Source: Fragum whitleyi
Taxonomy: Eukaryota > Mollusca > Bivalvia > Cardiida > Cardiidae
NCBI GenBank assembly: GCA_948146395.1
Contig: OX411560.1
Location: forward strand, 496,001 to 560,000
Length of the DNA stretch: 64,000 bases
Direction: 5' to 3'
This document shows positions 34,669 through 46,637 of the stretch, one piece after another. Positions within the stretch are counted from its first letter, which is position 1, and each line of letters opens with the position of its first letter. The notes under the pieces were generated by a model that saw nothing but the letters and a program-made list of their open reading frames with translations, had not been told where the DNA came from and made no database searches. A program made the translations under genes and the position numbers.

Positions 34669-35924
34669 ATTGATTACTTTTATAATCGTTTAGAAGCAAA
34701 TCGCATGCTTCATCTTTGCCTTGTATTTACAATTATTTGTTTAAAATATTGATGAGTCAAAAAATTGTATATGATTTAACGTCTTACAATGTGTCATGTC
34801 CGTTACAAGATGTCTTATCCCTTCGTCAACTAATAACAGTTGAACCCAGTTTAAGGTGATTTAATAAAGTTTCCTTAATCAGATTGACCCGGGACACACT
34901 TGAGGGTTGTCTAAAAATATTCCCCACTTCTAATAAATCACGTAGCGAGATTTAATACTACAATGATATAAGCTGCCATCATCAAATCTTATATCGTACT
35001 TTTGTCTTGGCTGTGGGACCATGGTAAATGAATGTAAGATAGATGACGAGAGATTAGATATTCTTATTTTGATATCAAATAAAATAAAGAATACGGAAAA
35101 AATATATTATTGGCAAATAATTTTTAGCTCGACTATTTGTAGAATAGCACAAGGAATAGCTTCGCTGTCCTCCGACACTTCTTGTTTTCTTATTTGCCGA
35201 TACACATTCAAAGCACAGCCAGAACATAAACAAATACAAAAACAACGGAGAAATAATTTATGAGATGGAGATATAGAGTATGACTGCTTTCGATATTCAC
35301 GTCATGAAAGGTTGATACATCTTACACTAAAACAAACTATTATTCTAATTTTTACAGCAAAACTGACAAGAAGTATGAAACCATGCGTCATTTTGCAGAA
35401 AATTCGTATAGGCAACGTCACGACATCATATTTTTTATGAGTACCGCTTAGATATTGTCAAATAGTTGGAAATAAACGAATGTAGGGTATTATCTTCTCG
35501 AAAATTTCACTGGTTTGATGGTTAGATTACCAAGTGATAATCTACCGTTTACCAATAATAAACCGAAAAGCTTTAAAGCTAATCATTTTATTTATTTTTT
35601 TTATTATTAAAAAAAAGATAAAAAAAGAAAAAAAAGCTTGAACCGCAAAATTGTTTTATCCATGCACGTCCATTTTTTAAACGCGCTCCTGTACAAAAAC
35701 GAGCACACATCCATATGATGTGAAAAGTACATATCCATATGACGTGCATACGTGAAACTTACTGTGCATCCGTATTGTTTGTTCACGTAATTTCATATAT
35801 ATGGAGCCTACACTATTTAGAGTAACAACTTTTTATTAAACGTACTTATATTTATTTGTCATAGAGAAGAATAAGTGTTCCAAACGAACACTTTCGATTT
35901 TGCTTCCTGGATTATAAATTAATA
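34669..35924. other. Unassigned DNA with an N8 end
   Basis: ACCAAGTGATAATCTACCG and ATAAACCGAAAAGCTTTAAAG (about 35528-35578) are an N8 terminus. Around 35640-35800, CACGTCC/CATATGACGTG words repeat irregularly. No gene is seen. Confidence 0.45.
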
Positions 35925-36075
35925 CTAGCGCCGAAGGTGTAGCCCAATGGAAGAACCAAGATCGCTATTCGATTCCAGGAATCGAATTCGGATCTTATGA
36001 TCATTAAGCCGACGCTCTATCTCTCGACCATGTTCAAGGAATTTGGACTTGGTCCGCACATCAAATACGCCTGCG
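35925..36075 (-). repeat. tRNA-like SINE head
   Basis: On the minus strand, TGGTCGAGAGATAGAGCGTC resembles a tRNA D arm (A box) and ATTCGATTCCTGGAATCG resembles a T arm (B box). The cloverleaf does not close, so it is read as a decayed tRNA-derived repeat. Confidence 0.5.
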
Positions 36076-36091
36076 TGATCCCCACTAGGCC

Positions 36092-36200
36092 TATAGACCC
36101 GCAATTTAGAGTGAGTGATCAAAGGTTAATTTTGTCTATACATGTATAGACAAAATTGACTTTTGATCACTCACTTAAAGTTGTGGATCTATACCATAAA
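36092..36200. repeat. Palindrome centred on TACATGTA
   Basis: GAGTGAGTGATCAAAGGTTA / TTGACTTTTGATCACTCACT and AATTTTGTCTATACATG / CATGTATAGACAAAATT form nested arms. Weaker pairing extends outwards to TAGACC / GGATCTA. Confidence 0.85.
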
Positions 36201-37569
36201 TCAACCCGATCTATGGTTATCGACCTATACTCAGCGACATTCTAATCTCGGACTCTACACTTGTCTACAAAGAGAGATACTTCAATCTTTTACAAACATA
36301 ACAGTCTTGTTTCATCCGTGTTTCTTACAACGCCGCCTATCAATAAATGTGATAACCAAATCCCTTAGAAGTTCTCTAATCAAATACGTTAATCAAAATC
36401 ACGTGACTAATCAACGCTTTTTCACCGTCTTATTTGTAACGCTGTCTATATCTCACTTATCTATATGACCGTTATATTGTAATTCATCTCTTCCATGGTT
36501 TTTGAAGATCCGTTATTTTGTCGCGGATATATGTGCGTCTGAGCACGTTTGTAACAAAATAACGTAAGCTCGGATGCTCTGATATCAAGATCGGAAAATT
36601 CACAAGGGTAAAAATGCCACAAAAACCTTTTTTTTTTAAGAAATTACCCAAATGGATTTTTCTTATTTTTACGATATGTTTAAAATCCATATTTTTCCTG
36701 ATTTTTTTGTAAAAAAAAAATAGCATACCTTTCCATACAAATAAGAAATTTTTCGTGATATTTCGGTGACCCCTCCTGATTGAATGACGATTTCAACGCA
36801 TTTTAGTGTTAAATCTAATGATAATATGATTCAGTTGATATCAAATGTTGAAAAGAAGCTAAGTTATGAAAGTTTACCATCATTATCCTACGAAATTTTC
36901 ATAAGAAGAATCTTACGAAAACGGATTTTTTTTAAATATCTCAAAAATCATTCAAGCTAGAATCATGAAATGTTATGGTAGATCGAGGAGAAGTTCACGT
37001 GCAAAGTACGATTACTCTATCATCATATTTTTGTGTAATTGTCCTTATTAACAATGATAAGGCAATCGGTCTGCTAAAAGGGGGGGGGGGTATGTTTGAC
37101 AAACATCTCTTGTTCCCTTAGTATTGCTCAATTTTACCATACCAGTGTAGCGACAATACAATAAAATGTTATCGAAGATAGGCCCATTGTTTAAAAGAAC
37201 AAATCCCAATTTAGCCACATCAATGGCTACGAATATAGGCAAATCTTTTTAGGGAGGTGTTATTGTTTTGCTTTGTTTTACAATCAATATTATCAAGATT
37301 CATAAGGTGATTTCTTTGACTTGAAAATAAATGTTTCTCGTCAATTCATAAGCCATATTCATAAATGGATATTTCCAAATATTTTCATAGCTTGTTTGGA
37401 ATATCAGACCCCTTAAATTTCGGTTTGAAGATTCAAGAAATGGAAGAATGCGCTGTCCTTATACCGATTGGATGAATAGCAATAAACTTAAGATGAATAA
37501 TTCAAAAGTTAATCATATTTGAAAGTCGTCAACAGCTAACGAAATGTAGCACAAAAGAATATAATATAT
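36201..37569. other. Unassigned AT-rich DNA
   Basis: A G10 run lies at 37081-37090. Short frames are unsupported. Confidence 0.4.
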
Positions 37570-37854
37570 GTGGTTATATTGTCAGATCTCAAAAATGCAT
37601 CAGATATCTCTGTGCCTTTTCAGATGAATGACTATAAGCTTCAAAGACCACGTGAACAAAAAAGTAAAACCGCTATGAATTACTTCAAAATTAAAAGCAT
37701 TCCCAAATATTTGTCGAAAGAAGCTGCTGAAAGTCTGGTTTTATGTTTGTTGATATCCTATTTAGACTATCGTAGCGCTTACAAGCGTTTCAGAAGCGGT
37801 ACCCGATTTTTACGTTTACTCGCATACAAAGCGTCGCATTATTGCGAAACGTAG
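37570..37854 (+). pseudogene. Decayed LINE reverse-transcriptase fragment
   Basis: The frame contains SIPKYLSKEAAESLVLCLLI followed by SYLDYRSA. This resembles the thumb-side region of non-LTR retrotransposon reverse transcriptases, where a pattern like (I/L)xxxLSxxxAxxLVxxLVxSxLDYCN is usual. The usual Cys after DY is replaced by Arg. No catalytic YxDD box, apurinic endonuclease or poly-A tail is nearby, so it is a fossil piece. The match is from memory of the family pattern and is moderately secure. Confidence 0.5.
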
Positions 37855-38675
37855 CTAGTACCCTCAAAACTGTCTGATATGAGTCACATTGACCCTCTGG
37901 GAACCAGTTTCAGAAAAAGAATTGAATACTTTTCAATTTTTCCTGAATGTGAACCCAAATGTGAACCCAAAATATTCATACATGTATACCAAACACTTTC
38001 TGAGTTAAACTCTGTTATAGAAATATAATGCTGCGCCGAAGAACTTTTATGGAGGTGTCGTGTAAACACTGCTATTTAAGGAATGTAACCGTCTAAACGT
38101 AAAAAATCCTTTTGTAAACGTACACGTAATTCTAATCCAATCTTATCATGAGAGATGCTTATTAGCTTCAGAAGCAGAGGGATATGGGATTAACTTATAT
38201 CTCCAAGTAGTTGACACTAGGATTAAAGATCTCTTCTAATCCTTATACTTTTCGTAGTCATTTCTTCACATAACATATTGAAGTACGGCATTGTATAAAA
38301 CATCACAACAGTGCACAGCGAGTAACATTATTAAAAAGCAAACTAAACCACGATGGCTTAAAACTTATATACGGAATTAGAAGAAATTACATAGAACTTA
38401 ATTTTGCAATAAAATTCATATGTCATAAGTTTAACTGTGTACACAGATAGCTCCACCCATTTTATACACAGCGTCATTTTAGCGCGAATGTTGATTTTTT
38501 AACGTTATACATCCCACGTGCTAAATGACGCGCTTCGCTTTCTGTGGGTTTCTCCCGACGTAAATATCATAACCTTTTTTGTATTAATTTTAAATCCAGA
38601 AACAATGTTTAATACAATTGATAGATAAATTATTATGGAATGATTACCGAATGAAGCCTAATGAGTATTAGGCGC
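37855..38675. other. Unassigned AT-rich DNA
   Basis: Nothing supported beyond a short inverted pair around 37785-37850 (GCGTTTCAGAAGCG and GCGTCGCATTATTGCG). Confidence 0.4.
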
Positions 38676-38905
38676 GAGTTTTGAATGAAATTAACGGGAA
38701 GTAATCCGATATTGCTAATTTCGTCCGCGAGAAATTTTTAAAACTCTTAAAATCTTCATACCATGTCTTTAAGGGCCATTTTGTCACTTTAGAATTCAAA
38801 AAAGCTAAAGAATCATAGAAAGATTTGGTCGATTTGAATGAACTATCGAACGAATTCGAAGTGTTTTTGGAAATTTTAGTGCGTTTTTGAATGGTTTGTG
38901 TGAGT
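38676..38905 (-). mobile_element. N1 fragment
   Basis: GAATGAAATTAACGGGAAGT and GCGTTTTTGAATGGTTTGTG are N1 words in reverse orientation. Both ends are missing. Confidence 0.5.
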
Positions 38906-39215
38906 GTTTGAAGAAAACGAAGTTTCAATTTGAAGAGATATGACTCATCTTCATTCTAATTTATTAAAGGAATACACAATAGATAAAAGAGAATAAGCCA
39001 CCTGTTTATAGACTTGAGTTCAATAGAGAAAATATGTATATTGTATATATGATGTATTGCGGGTCTTTTGATGTCGTCAGTTATTGCTAATCTAACACGT
39101 TTATAGTCTGTTGACGTCCAAAATGTCGTTTCTACGCATGAAAAAGCTGTAGATAAGCGATTTTGATCGCCCGTCAATAACATGATTTTCTTTGATAGTG
39201 ATAAATAAAGGTTTG
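38906..39215. other. Unassigned DNA
   Basis: Nothing supported. Confidence 0.35.
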
Positions 39216-39552
39216 TAAATTTATCTTATAACTTTACAAATATCCGTGTGATAACATCTCGTATGATATTTTTTTATGATATCACATAGTTATTTTTAGA
39301 ACAAATATATGATAACGTTATTTTTAGAAACTTGCATTTCTGTTGGAAACATCTACAAAAACTAGGAAAATAGAGGTTAAAAGATAAATATAATACGTAT
39401 TTAGTGTATTGCATGAAAAAATATCAAATTCGGTTGTGAGAATTGATAATTGTCTCGGCAGAGCCTCGACAATGATCAATTCTCCCAACCTCGTTAGATA
39501 TTTTTTTTTTTCATATAATACACTAAGTACGTGTTATATATATTTAATATGT
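39216..39552. mobile_element. N7 repeat
   Basis: TTATCTTATAACTTTACAAA, GTGTGATAACATCTCG and TTATTTTTAGAAACTTGC, with a central inverted pair GTGAGAATTGATAATTG / CAATTCTCCCAACCTCG. Confidence 0.8.
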
Positions 39553-39613
39553 GGCTCTAAGCGACGAGAACCTTGATATCCTGAACGCAGGACAGGTTCT
39601 ACAGCCACAGGTA

Positions 39614-39914
39614 CAGTTTATTATATCGTGAAATTAGCACTCATTCCTATCAAAATCATTTCTAAATCATTCACTCAGAGATCCGTTCATTCATCCAAAA
39701 AACTCACTAAAGCCATTCAAAAATGCTCAAAAACTACTAAAATTGATAAGATAAACAACTCCATTCTAGAAATAAAAATCAGTATATCAAATCCATGATT
39801 TCACTAAAATAACCGAATTTTGTAAGCGTATGATGGTTTCGTGAAGTTGTAGAAAGCCATTCATAAAACCTTTAAAAATATCTTTTAAAAGGGAGGTAAT
39901 AAATATCGCTAATT
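39614..39914 (+). mobile_element. N1 left half, cut by a GGATCC-type element
   Basis: TA-CAGTTTATTATATCGTGA through GGGAGGTAATAAATATCGC, then an abrupt switch at AGTGGCGGATCCAGG. The right half of N1 is not seen downstream. Confidence 0.75.
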
Positions 39915-40090
39915 TCAGTGGCGGATCCAGGGGGGGGGGGGGTCGGGGGGGGGGGGGGGCGTCGAGGTTCGCACGAACCTCTTTGTATCTAAATTATTTC
40001 ATTGTAATTTTGCAACAAAAGAAACAAATGATCCCTTTTGTAGTGTACGAATCATAGAAACTGCAAATTCTACAAATAAAGGATATCGGA
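39914..40090. mobile_element. GGCGGATCCA-type MITE with G runs
   Basis: GTGGCGGATCCAGG leads into two long G runs (39930-39958) and CGAACCTCTTTGTATCTAAA, like 13866. AGTGTACGAATCATAGAAAC matches the interior of the first copy near 14340. Confidence 0.65.
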
Positions 40091-40688
40091 TGGGCAGAAT
40101 TTATCGCTTGAAATTTCACCCAATGGTAAGATAGTAAATGTAAAATAAAATCGTTTGTTTCATTTTCCCTATAACTGCATAGAAAAGTAGTTATTGTTCC
40201 GAGAAAGTGGAATTACCGCTAAAATGCAATTACGAGGCGTTTTCTGGAGAAAGGCAATCGTGAGAGGCCTTTAAAACTTCATATGAACGAAGTTTATTAT
40301 GCCATTTACCAATATCTTCGAGATGGTTTGGAAAGGAACACTATATGATCGGTAAATAATTGTCAATAAATACCCACTGTCAGTCTGCGGCAATAACTCA
40401 ATTGTGTTCGTGATAACCGGACGGTGTCCGATACAACCGATTCTATGGTGTGTTGACGGTCTGCATCCTTAGAAGCACTTTTCCAAGGTAGTCCATTACA
40501 AATGTTCACATGGGCCCCATTCGTGTTAACTTTCAGGTCTTTCCCGTATAAATTGCTATCGGAAGTAATGACGTAGTAATATCGCCGGTATGACGTCACT
40601 GCAGTATTTCGGCGCTTTAAATATCAAATGATACGATATCTTAAGCATGCGGCATTTAAGAACAGAGCTACGACTTTTAAGAAAAACT
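40091..40688. other. Unassigned DNA
   Basis: Nothing supported. Confidence 0.35.
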
Positions 40689-40813
40689 GCCCTACGTTCG
40701 GGATGACAAAACGGTGCAAACTGTTTTCAAATTATATCCCGCTCTGCACGCCAGTTCACATGCAAAGCGGGTATAATTTGAAAGTAGTTTGCATCATTTT
40801 GTTTAGCAGGGCT
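40689..40813. mobile_element. N2 palindromic MITE
   Basis: CCCTACGTTCGGGATGAC at the left and a shortened right end, TTTTGTTTAGCAGGGCT. The core is TCCCGCTCTGCACGC / ATGCAAAGCGGG. Confidence 0.75.
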
Positions 40814-41311
40814 GATATGTTTTGCCAAACATAAATAAAAGGTGAACAACTTTGGATTGGATTTTCGATTTGAAATGGAATGAGAGTATAGGTGTATTTC
40901 CAAAACTGAGCTCTGACGTAGGAGTTAAGTCCATGCTCATAGGTATATCGGGTATATTTAAAAAGCATATGCTAGGAATTGAACGTTCTCCCTTCACTTC
41001 AACTTTGAAAGTACTTGAAAGAGTAAACCTTCCGATCTTAGACAAGCAATAACTTTTATTTGGAAGTTAAATCGTATCTTCATAAGGTATTGTTTAAACT
41101 TGCTTTATCTATTTCGAAAGAATAGCACGGGAATTTAACCGTTAGAAATAGATTCTATGGCTCACCGCGCAAAATTTACCTATACACAGAGCTTACTTTG
41201 ATTAATTGGTTAAATAGGGTTTATCGACGCTTTTAACAATTTCAAATCGCGACGGATGGAGCAGCTAACATTTAGTGACTTCACAGGGCAGTTCAAATGG
41301 TTGACCTCCCC
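40814..41311. other. Unassigned DNA with a SINE-A fragment
   Basis: About 41197-41290 is a decayed reverse SINE-A (GTTTATCGACGCTTTTAAC, GATGGAGCAGCTAACA). GTGACTTCACAGGG / CCCTGTGAAGTCAC form a short hairpin at 41275-41322. Confidence 0.5.
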
Positions 41312-41875
41312 TGTGAAGTCACACAAAGCTATTTATAGAACAGAGCGCGAATCTTATTAAAGGGAGGTAAAAGAAATTCTTAATTTCGTTCATTTTGAAC
41401 TTCCCCCCACATTTCCTTAAATTTGATTAAAGAAGCTTAAGCTGCTGTCATAGCGCAGTTGGTAGCGCGTTCGGCCTCCTAACTACGTGGTCGAAGGTTT
41501 GATCCCCGACGGAATCGTCGTCCCTTCTGACATTTGTATCTCACCAACGGGTTGATAATTGTTGGCCTATGTGAGATGAGCAGCAGAAGGACAGGAACGG
41601 ATGTTAAAATAGTACCGGTGAGAGAAATATCATAAGCTAAATGTTAGGTGCTCCATCCGTCGCGATATAAAATTTGTGTTTGAATTGGAATTGGTATAAA
41701 TCAATAAAGCACTAAAACTTGAATTGATTTGTTAATTTTGATTAAAGTATGGGAGCGTTCGGACTATTTCTGAGCTCTTTTGAACGATACGATTTCCGAG
41801 CGCTTTGGACTATTGGAGTGAGTGGTTGGAATAGTTTGATCGGGACGAATGTCTATTGTATGATGTTCGTAACTG
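41312..41875. mobile_element. N1 MITE interrupted by SINE-A
   Basis: The left part has AAAGCTATTTATAGAACAG and AAGGGAGGTAAAAGAAATTC. The right part resumes at 41748 with GGGAGCGTTCGGACTATTTC and ends GATCGGGACGAATGTC...GTAACTG-TA. The order shows that N1 came first. Confidence 0.65.
41433..41731 (+). mobile_element. SINE-A, full length, with target-site duplication
   Basis: The tRNA-like head includes TAGCGCAGTTGGTAGCGCG (A box) and AAGGTTTGATCCCCGACGG (B box). The body has CACCAACGGGTTGATAATTG and CCTATGTGAGATGAGCAG. TTAAATTTGATTAAAG (41417-41432) and TTAATTTTGATTAAAG (41732-41747) flank it, matching at 15 of 16 bases. This is one of the two best-preserved heads in the window. Confidence 0.9.
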
Positions 41876-42217
41876 TAATAACAATGTCGTGCTGAAATTT
41901 TATTGAAATAAGGAAAGACTCGTTTATTTCCCATTTACCACTAGTGGTCAGTTTTAGTGCTAAATTGGTCTATATCGATTCAAACACAACATGACCACTG
42001 GTGATTATAACCAACTTTCTCCTTCAAGTCTATTTAAACACTTGAGACTTTGACTCTGACTTGTTGACGGTTTATGATAACTATGACAGTTATAAGAGAT
42101 TGAATGCTCTAAAATTATTAAAAGGAAGAACATAATTATTCGTTTTCAAACAATGTTTATTTTATCGTGACTTTGTAGCATTTCATAGCTCAAGAAAGTT
42201 GCAATGAAAAGATAGCT
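41876..42217. other. Unassigned DNA
   Basis: Nothing supported. Confidence 0.35.
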
Positions 42218-42660
42218 CAGAACATTGTTAAATTGATGAAGTGAATATTTTTTAATGAATGGTGGGATGAGCGAGTGAAATTAAACGAGTGTGTGGACCG
42301 AGTTGAGAGTGAAATTAAAGGGGGGTAATTCAATGATCGCCAATTTTGTTCAAAATGAACAAAATAAGCGATCTTTATCAAGTTCCTCCCTTTTAAACCA
42401 TACATACAGGTTAGACTGTGAATAGCTTTCTATATCTTCACGAGCCCATCATACGCTTACGAAATTCAATTATATCATTGAAATCGTGGATTGTTTCTAC
42501 CGATTTTTATTTAGAATATAGTTGATGATTTTACCATTTTTAGTGATTTTGGAGTGATTTGAAATGGTTTGAGTGAGTGAATGAATCATCGGAGTGCTGA
42601 GTGAGCGATTTAGATTGGTTTTGTTTGAGATGAATGTCAATTTCACTATGTAACTAACTG
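42218..42660 (-). mobile_element. N1 MITE, reverse orientation
   Basis: CAGAACATTGTTAAATTGAT at the left; AATTTCACTATGTAACTAACTG-TA at the right. The hairpin AATTTTGTTCAAAATGAACAA lies between GGGGGGTAATTC and AGTTCCTCCC. Confidence 0.85.
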
Positions 42661-42753
42661 TACCAATACATCCCATAGACAAAATCTTCTGACTGTTATA
42701 GAATTAGATTCGTTGGTGTTCGCGGACCACTGCGACACTTTTGAAGCACTCCA

Positions 42754-42885
42754 TCCCTGTATTCAGCATGGCAAAACGCTGCAAACTGTTTGCAAATGAT
42801 GCCGCGCTTTGAAAGCAGGTCCCCGTGCAAAGCGGGATATGAAAACCAAACAGTTTGTACCGTTTTGTTATCCTGAACGCAGGAC
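42754..42885. mobile_element. N2 palindromic MITE
   Basis: TCCCTGTATTCAGCATGGC at the left and GTTATCCTGAACGCAGGAC at the right. GCAAACTGTTTGCAAATGAT and CAAACAGTTTGTACC are the inner arms. Confidence 0.85.
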
Positions 42886-43283
42886 AGATAATTAAATCAT
42901 AATATTTAGACACATTGAATTATCCTTATTCAAATTATTGCCGAACGATGTGTTAGTTAAAGTAGTCCTTCATTCGTGATTTGTGCACCTGAAAAGCGGG
43001 ATAGCGTTTTCAAAACGTTTTCGCGAACATTTCATTCCTAACTAAGGAATGTTCATCGCAATTAGCTCAAACAAAATTAAATGCTTTGCTCTGTTTGCGG
43101 ATCCGACCGTTACAATATAACTCATTGTTTTTTGGATAAAGAGGAATAACTCTAGTTATCTTACGGACCTTTGGTACTGGTTATAAAGAATTGAAAATTT
43201 CGCTTCATCTGCGTAATTGTGAATATTAGTTGAATGGTTGTTTGTTATAATACATAATTCATTGATTGACTGGCTGACTGGCT
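42886..43283. other. Unassigned DNA
   Basis: An N2-like half arm (GAAAAGCGGGATAGCG) lies near 42991-43006. Confidence 0.4.
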
Positions 43284-43284
43284 T

Positions 43285-43320
<36 letters not shown>

Positions 43321-43329
43321 TTCATTCAT

Positions 43330-43424
<95 letters not shown>

Positions 43425-43426
43425 TT
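43284..43426. repeat. (TTTA)n microsatellite
   Basis: About 35 TTTA units with a few TTCA interruptions. The 69-codon frame across it is repeat-derived. Confidence 0.98.
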
Positions 43427-43536
43427 ACCCCTTTGAATTGTCTGTAATGTAATAAATTTTCAGTTTTGCATCTTGATACAGGTGCAAATTGTATATGTAT
43501 CAAAACTATATGTCTCGTTCCTATCTTTATAGTCTA

Positions 43537-43708
43537 GGGATGAGTGTATTTTTCGCTGCGTTTATCTGAGCCATGATAAAGTGCAAATACCATAGCACAT
43601 GGCTTTAACATAACGCCCAACGGGCGTTATGTTAAAGCCATGTGATAAGGCAATTGTACTTTATACTCCAATAAACGCAGTGAAAAATACACTCGGCCTT
43701 TATAATTG
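43537..43708. mobile_element. N9 palindrome
   Basis: The ends GGGATGAGTGTATTTTTCGC and CAGTGAAAAATACACTCGGCC are inverted. The centre is CATAACGCCCAACGGGCGTTATG. The second copy is at 50746. Confidence 0.9.
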
Positions 43709-44255
43709 CAATCCTCTAGATTTGTACTTAGGAACAATTAAAATACTCTTCAACCAAATAATGAAAGGTTCAAGTCCATGCGTATATAGATCAATACATA
43801 AGATCTATTTTAAGATCGCATATTAAACTCGCTATCGAAGTTTGCTAGCATGAAGTTTTACAAATTTGACACAACTAGACGACAAATTTGACATTTCTGG
43901 AGGTATTTATGATCACAAATTCTGTTCTGCCTAGTACATGTACTGCTTCATTTTAAAACGAAATCGATGTGAGGTTTGCGAGGTTTAGAACGTTGCCTGA
44001 TGATCTTTGTCAACTCGCTGTACTGAACGGCAGCTCAGAATCAGAACTGCACGATTGTAATCGAAAATTCATTTACCAATATTTCAATTATTAACTGATC
44101 AAATATCAATGGAGGGTTATGTAAGTTTTTTTGATTTTTTTGATACTACGCAGCTATTTAAAGAGATTGCTAAAAAACTTACTTACTTACGATTTTTGAG
44201 TTCCTTAAACACTGGACTTGCAGATTTGGTTGTTTGGGGTTTTCTCGAAATACAT
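43709..44255. other. Unassigned DNA
   Basis: CAGCTATTTAAAGAGATTGC (44149-44168) is repeated at 44851 beyond the SINE. Nothing else is supported. Confidence 0.4.
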
Positions 44256-44352
44256 ATTGCACTTAATACAGAAATATTAAAGTGCAACCGATTTCCTCAC
44301 GTAATGCGATTTAAACCAATCAAAATTTTTGATTGTATTGGATTGCACTTAT
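44256..44352 (+). repeat. Repeat with an inverted partner at 45431
   Basis: ACAGAAATATTAAAGTGCAA and GCGATTTAAACCAATCAAAA are matched, inverted, by TTTTGATTGGTTTAAATCGC and TTGCACTTTATTTCTGT at 45431-45525. Confidence 0.75.
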
Positions 44353-44572
44353 AACTTATGAATATGAAATACAAACTCTTATAATGGACACCCTGAAGCC
44401 GACTTAAAGAAGAAAACAAGCATTAACAAAGAAATGTTTACTTAAAAAATACACGATATAATAATTTGATATTGATTCCATCAATCTTCGTGCATTCTGA
44501 TTGCCGGGCTGACATATTGCCGGCTTTTATTCCTCAATAAAAACCTGAATTTTGAGTACGCATCTTTTTAAA

Positions 44573-44850
44573 GATTGATTGATTGATTGATTGAATGAAG
44601 TTTACGCCGCTTTTAACATTTTTTCAATTATATCGCGGGGCTGGAGGACATAACAATGGATTCCTGGTATTTCTCACACCAGTACAACCACCACATCCTT
44701 TCCTAGCCTCCAGCTGCTATCTCACATAGGTCTACGATTATCGACCCATTGGTGAGAGCCTGAAAGAATGAGTGCCGCCGTCGGGGATCGAAAACGCGAC
44801 CTCTAGATTGACAGTCCGACGCGCCACCAATTGCGCTATGACGGCGGCTG
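44573..44850 (-). mobile_element. SINE-A, full length, reverse orientation
   Basis: On the minus strand the head reads GCCGTCATAGCGCAATTGG (acceptor and A box) and TTTTCGATCCCCGACGGCGG (B box and closing stem); the acceptor arms can still pair. The body and (GATT)n tail follow. CATCTTTTTAAAGA and CAGCTATTTAAAGA flank it (12 of 14 identical), a possible target duplication. Confidence 0.85.
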
Positions 44851-45212
44851 CAGCTATTTAAAGAGCTTGCTAAAATAAACTTACTTAGTGAAGCGATCTC
44901 CGGGGGATTCACAATGTGAAATATATTCAGAGTCAAGTTTCATATCTCAATGAAATATAAAAAAACCTCTCTTCACCTGCCAGTAATACCCTACTGAAAG
45001 TGGGAGTTAGGCAGCACTAGGCCTAAAGATCTCTTTTGAACCCCATAAATTCTCAGTCCGTAAGCCAACACTGACCCCTGAAGTTCAGCGGCAAAATTAG
45101 CACTCTGAGCCCTGAGGAGACACAGCATTTGATAAACACCGACTTAGATACCATTTGGCGCAAATTTATGTCTTATAGACTATCATATAGTTTCTGTATA
45201 AATATATAGAGG

Positions 45213-45430
45213 ATAATCGTTTCCAGTGTAAGATCGATTTTATGATTTCGTTGAGTGAACAACAAAAGCTATATTTTCATGAGTGGCAGAGTCACTAGGT
45301 GAAAATATAGCTTTTGTTGTTCACGAAATGAAATATTAATCGATCTTACACGAAAGACAAACGATTATTCTATTTCTTTAATGCAAAAATGAGACAAAAT
45401 GTGAAATTTTTAGGACATATTTTTATAAAT
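45213..45430. mobile_element. N8 MITE, truncated
   Basis: GAGGATAATCGTTTCCAGTG to GACAAAATGTGAAATTTTTA with the hairpin AACAACAAAAGCTATATTTT / AATATAGCTTTTGTTGTT. The CRE-carrying half is missing. Confidence 0.8.
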
Positions 45431-45525
45431 GCAATCTAATAAAATAAAGAATTTTGATTGGTTTAAATCGCATCACGTGGGGAAATCCATTGCACTTTAT
45501 TTCTGTATAAAATGCAATAGGTCTT
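45431..45525 (-). repeat. Inverted partner of 44256-44352
   Basis: See the entry at 44256. The boundary with N8 is abrupt. Confidence 0.7.
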
Positions 45526-45934
45526 TCGGGAAACCCCCGATCTTCGATCTGCATTTCCTGTGTTGTAGGAACTCGAAAACCCCTCGTTTCCCTTCAATAT
45601 CGTAATATTGCTATTTAATACATTAGAAATTAAAATATTCTAGAAAGAATTAATGATTAAAAGTATGCAGCTCAGATTCTGAGTCGATGTTTACAGTGAG
45701 TCGACGAAGACCACCAAGCAACCCTCTCAGCTAAGCCCGATAACGATAGTTTCGGTTTAAAATGCGGGATAACTTGTCAAAATTATGTTTTGATTACCTC
45801 TACGAATGTCATATTGTTGTTTATTTGTGTACCATTTGATTAACTTTATGCCGTTTAACTTCGATAGCGAGAAAAGAAATACACATCTAAAAATAGATTG
45901 TGTAATACGCGCAGAAAGTAGACTCGAAACTTTA
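45526..45934. other. Left flank of the transposon, unassigned
   Basis: Nothing supported. It ends with TTTA directly before the transposon terminus. Confidence 0.4.
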
Positions 45935-45965
45935 CGTCCAAAATCAGTTAAGTTGCACCAATTCC
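45935..45965 (+). repeat. Left terminal inverted repeat
   Basis: CGTCCAAAATCAGTTAAGTT followed by GCACCAATTCC. Pairs with 50663-50693. Confidence 0.75.
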
Positions 45966-46555
45966 AGGTAAAATTCGGCCACTAGATCGATCGTTTAAAA
46001 ATTAATTCAACTGCTTTTTCTGGAAAAATTAATATTTCGGATACACCATTTCAATAGTTTGTGAGGTGGCGCATGATAATTTATATATTTTTTCATGGGA
46101 TGAAATAGGCAACACAAAAGGCTTGTGAATTACGTTATATTTTCCCTTTTCTCTTCATCAGAGAATATTGTGGATATATTTCAGAAATGGGCAGAAGTTT
46201 TTTATTTCAACTTTTTTGAAAGACCTTTTTTTTGAAACAGATAAAGCAAAAGATAGTGAATTGTATTTTTTAATGTGTTTTTCCTACATCAAATTCAATA
46301 GAAATTTTTGTTTCTCAGAAACTTAAAGCTCGAAGAAATATTCGAGTTTTACAAAGCTATAATTGAATAACTTTTCTTGATGATAGGAAATTGACAATCG
46401 GTTTAGAATTTTAAATCACATATAATTCAGAATGTGTATATATTCAGCCCTGGCGTCGATCTTTATCTTGATATTGGTAACTTTCCTTTCAACGGGAAAA
46501 CGTAACGTAATTCACATTTGAATACAAATTTAAAACGCTCATTTTTTTCTTTCTT

Positions 46556-46637
46556 TTTATTGAACTAGAAACTGTAACTATAAAACAACTTCAATACATT
46601 GTCGAAAAAATAGTGTGGATCTGTAGTCTATTTTATT
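46556..46637 (-). promoter_or_regulatory. Candidate polyadenylation signals of the transposase gene
   Basis: AATAAA on the minus strand at 46632-46637 and again at 46556-46561, 300-385 bp past the natural stop codon. Confidence 0.4.

Noticed and set aside
43238..43447. 69-codon ORF of repeated Phe-Ile-Tyr-Leu
   Set aside because: Translation of the TTTA microsatellite.
44780..44850. A functional tRNA gene on the minus strand
   Set aside because: The acceptor arms can pair, but the sequence runs straight into the SINE-A body and tail; it is a SINE head.
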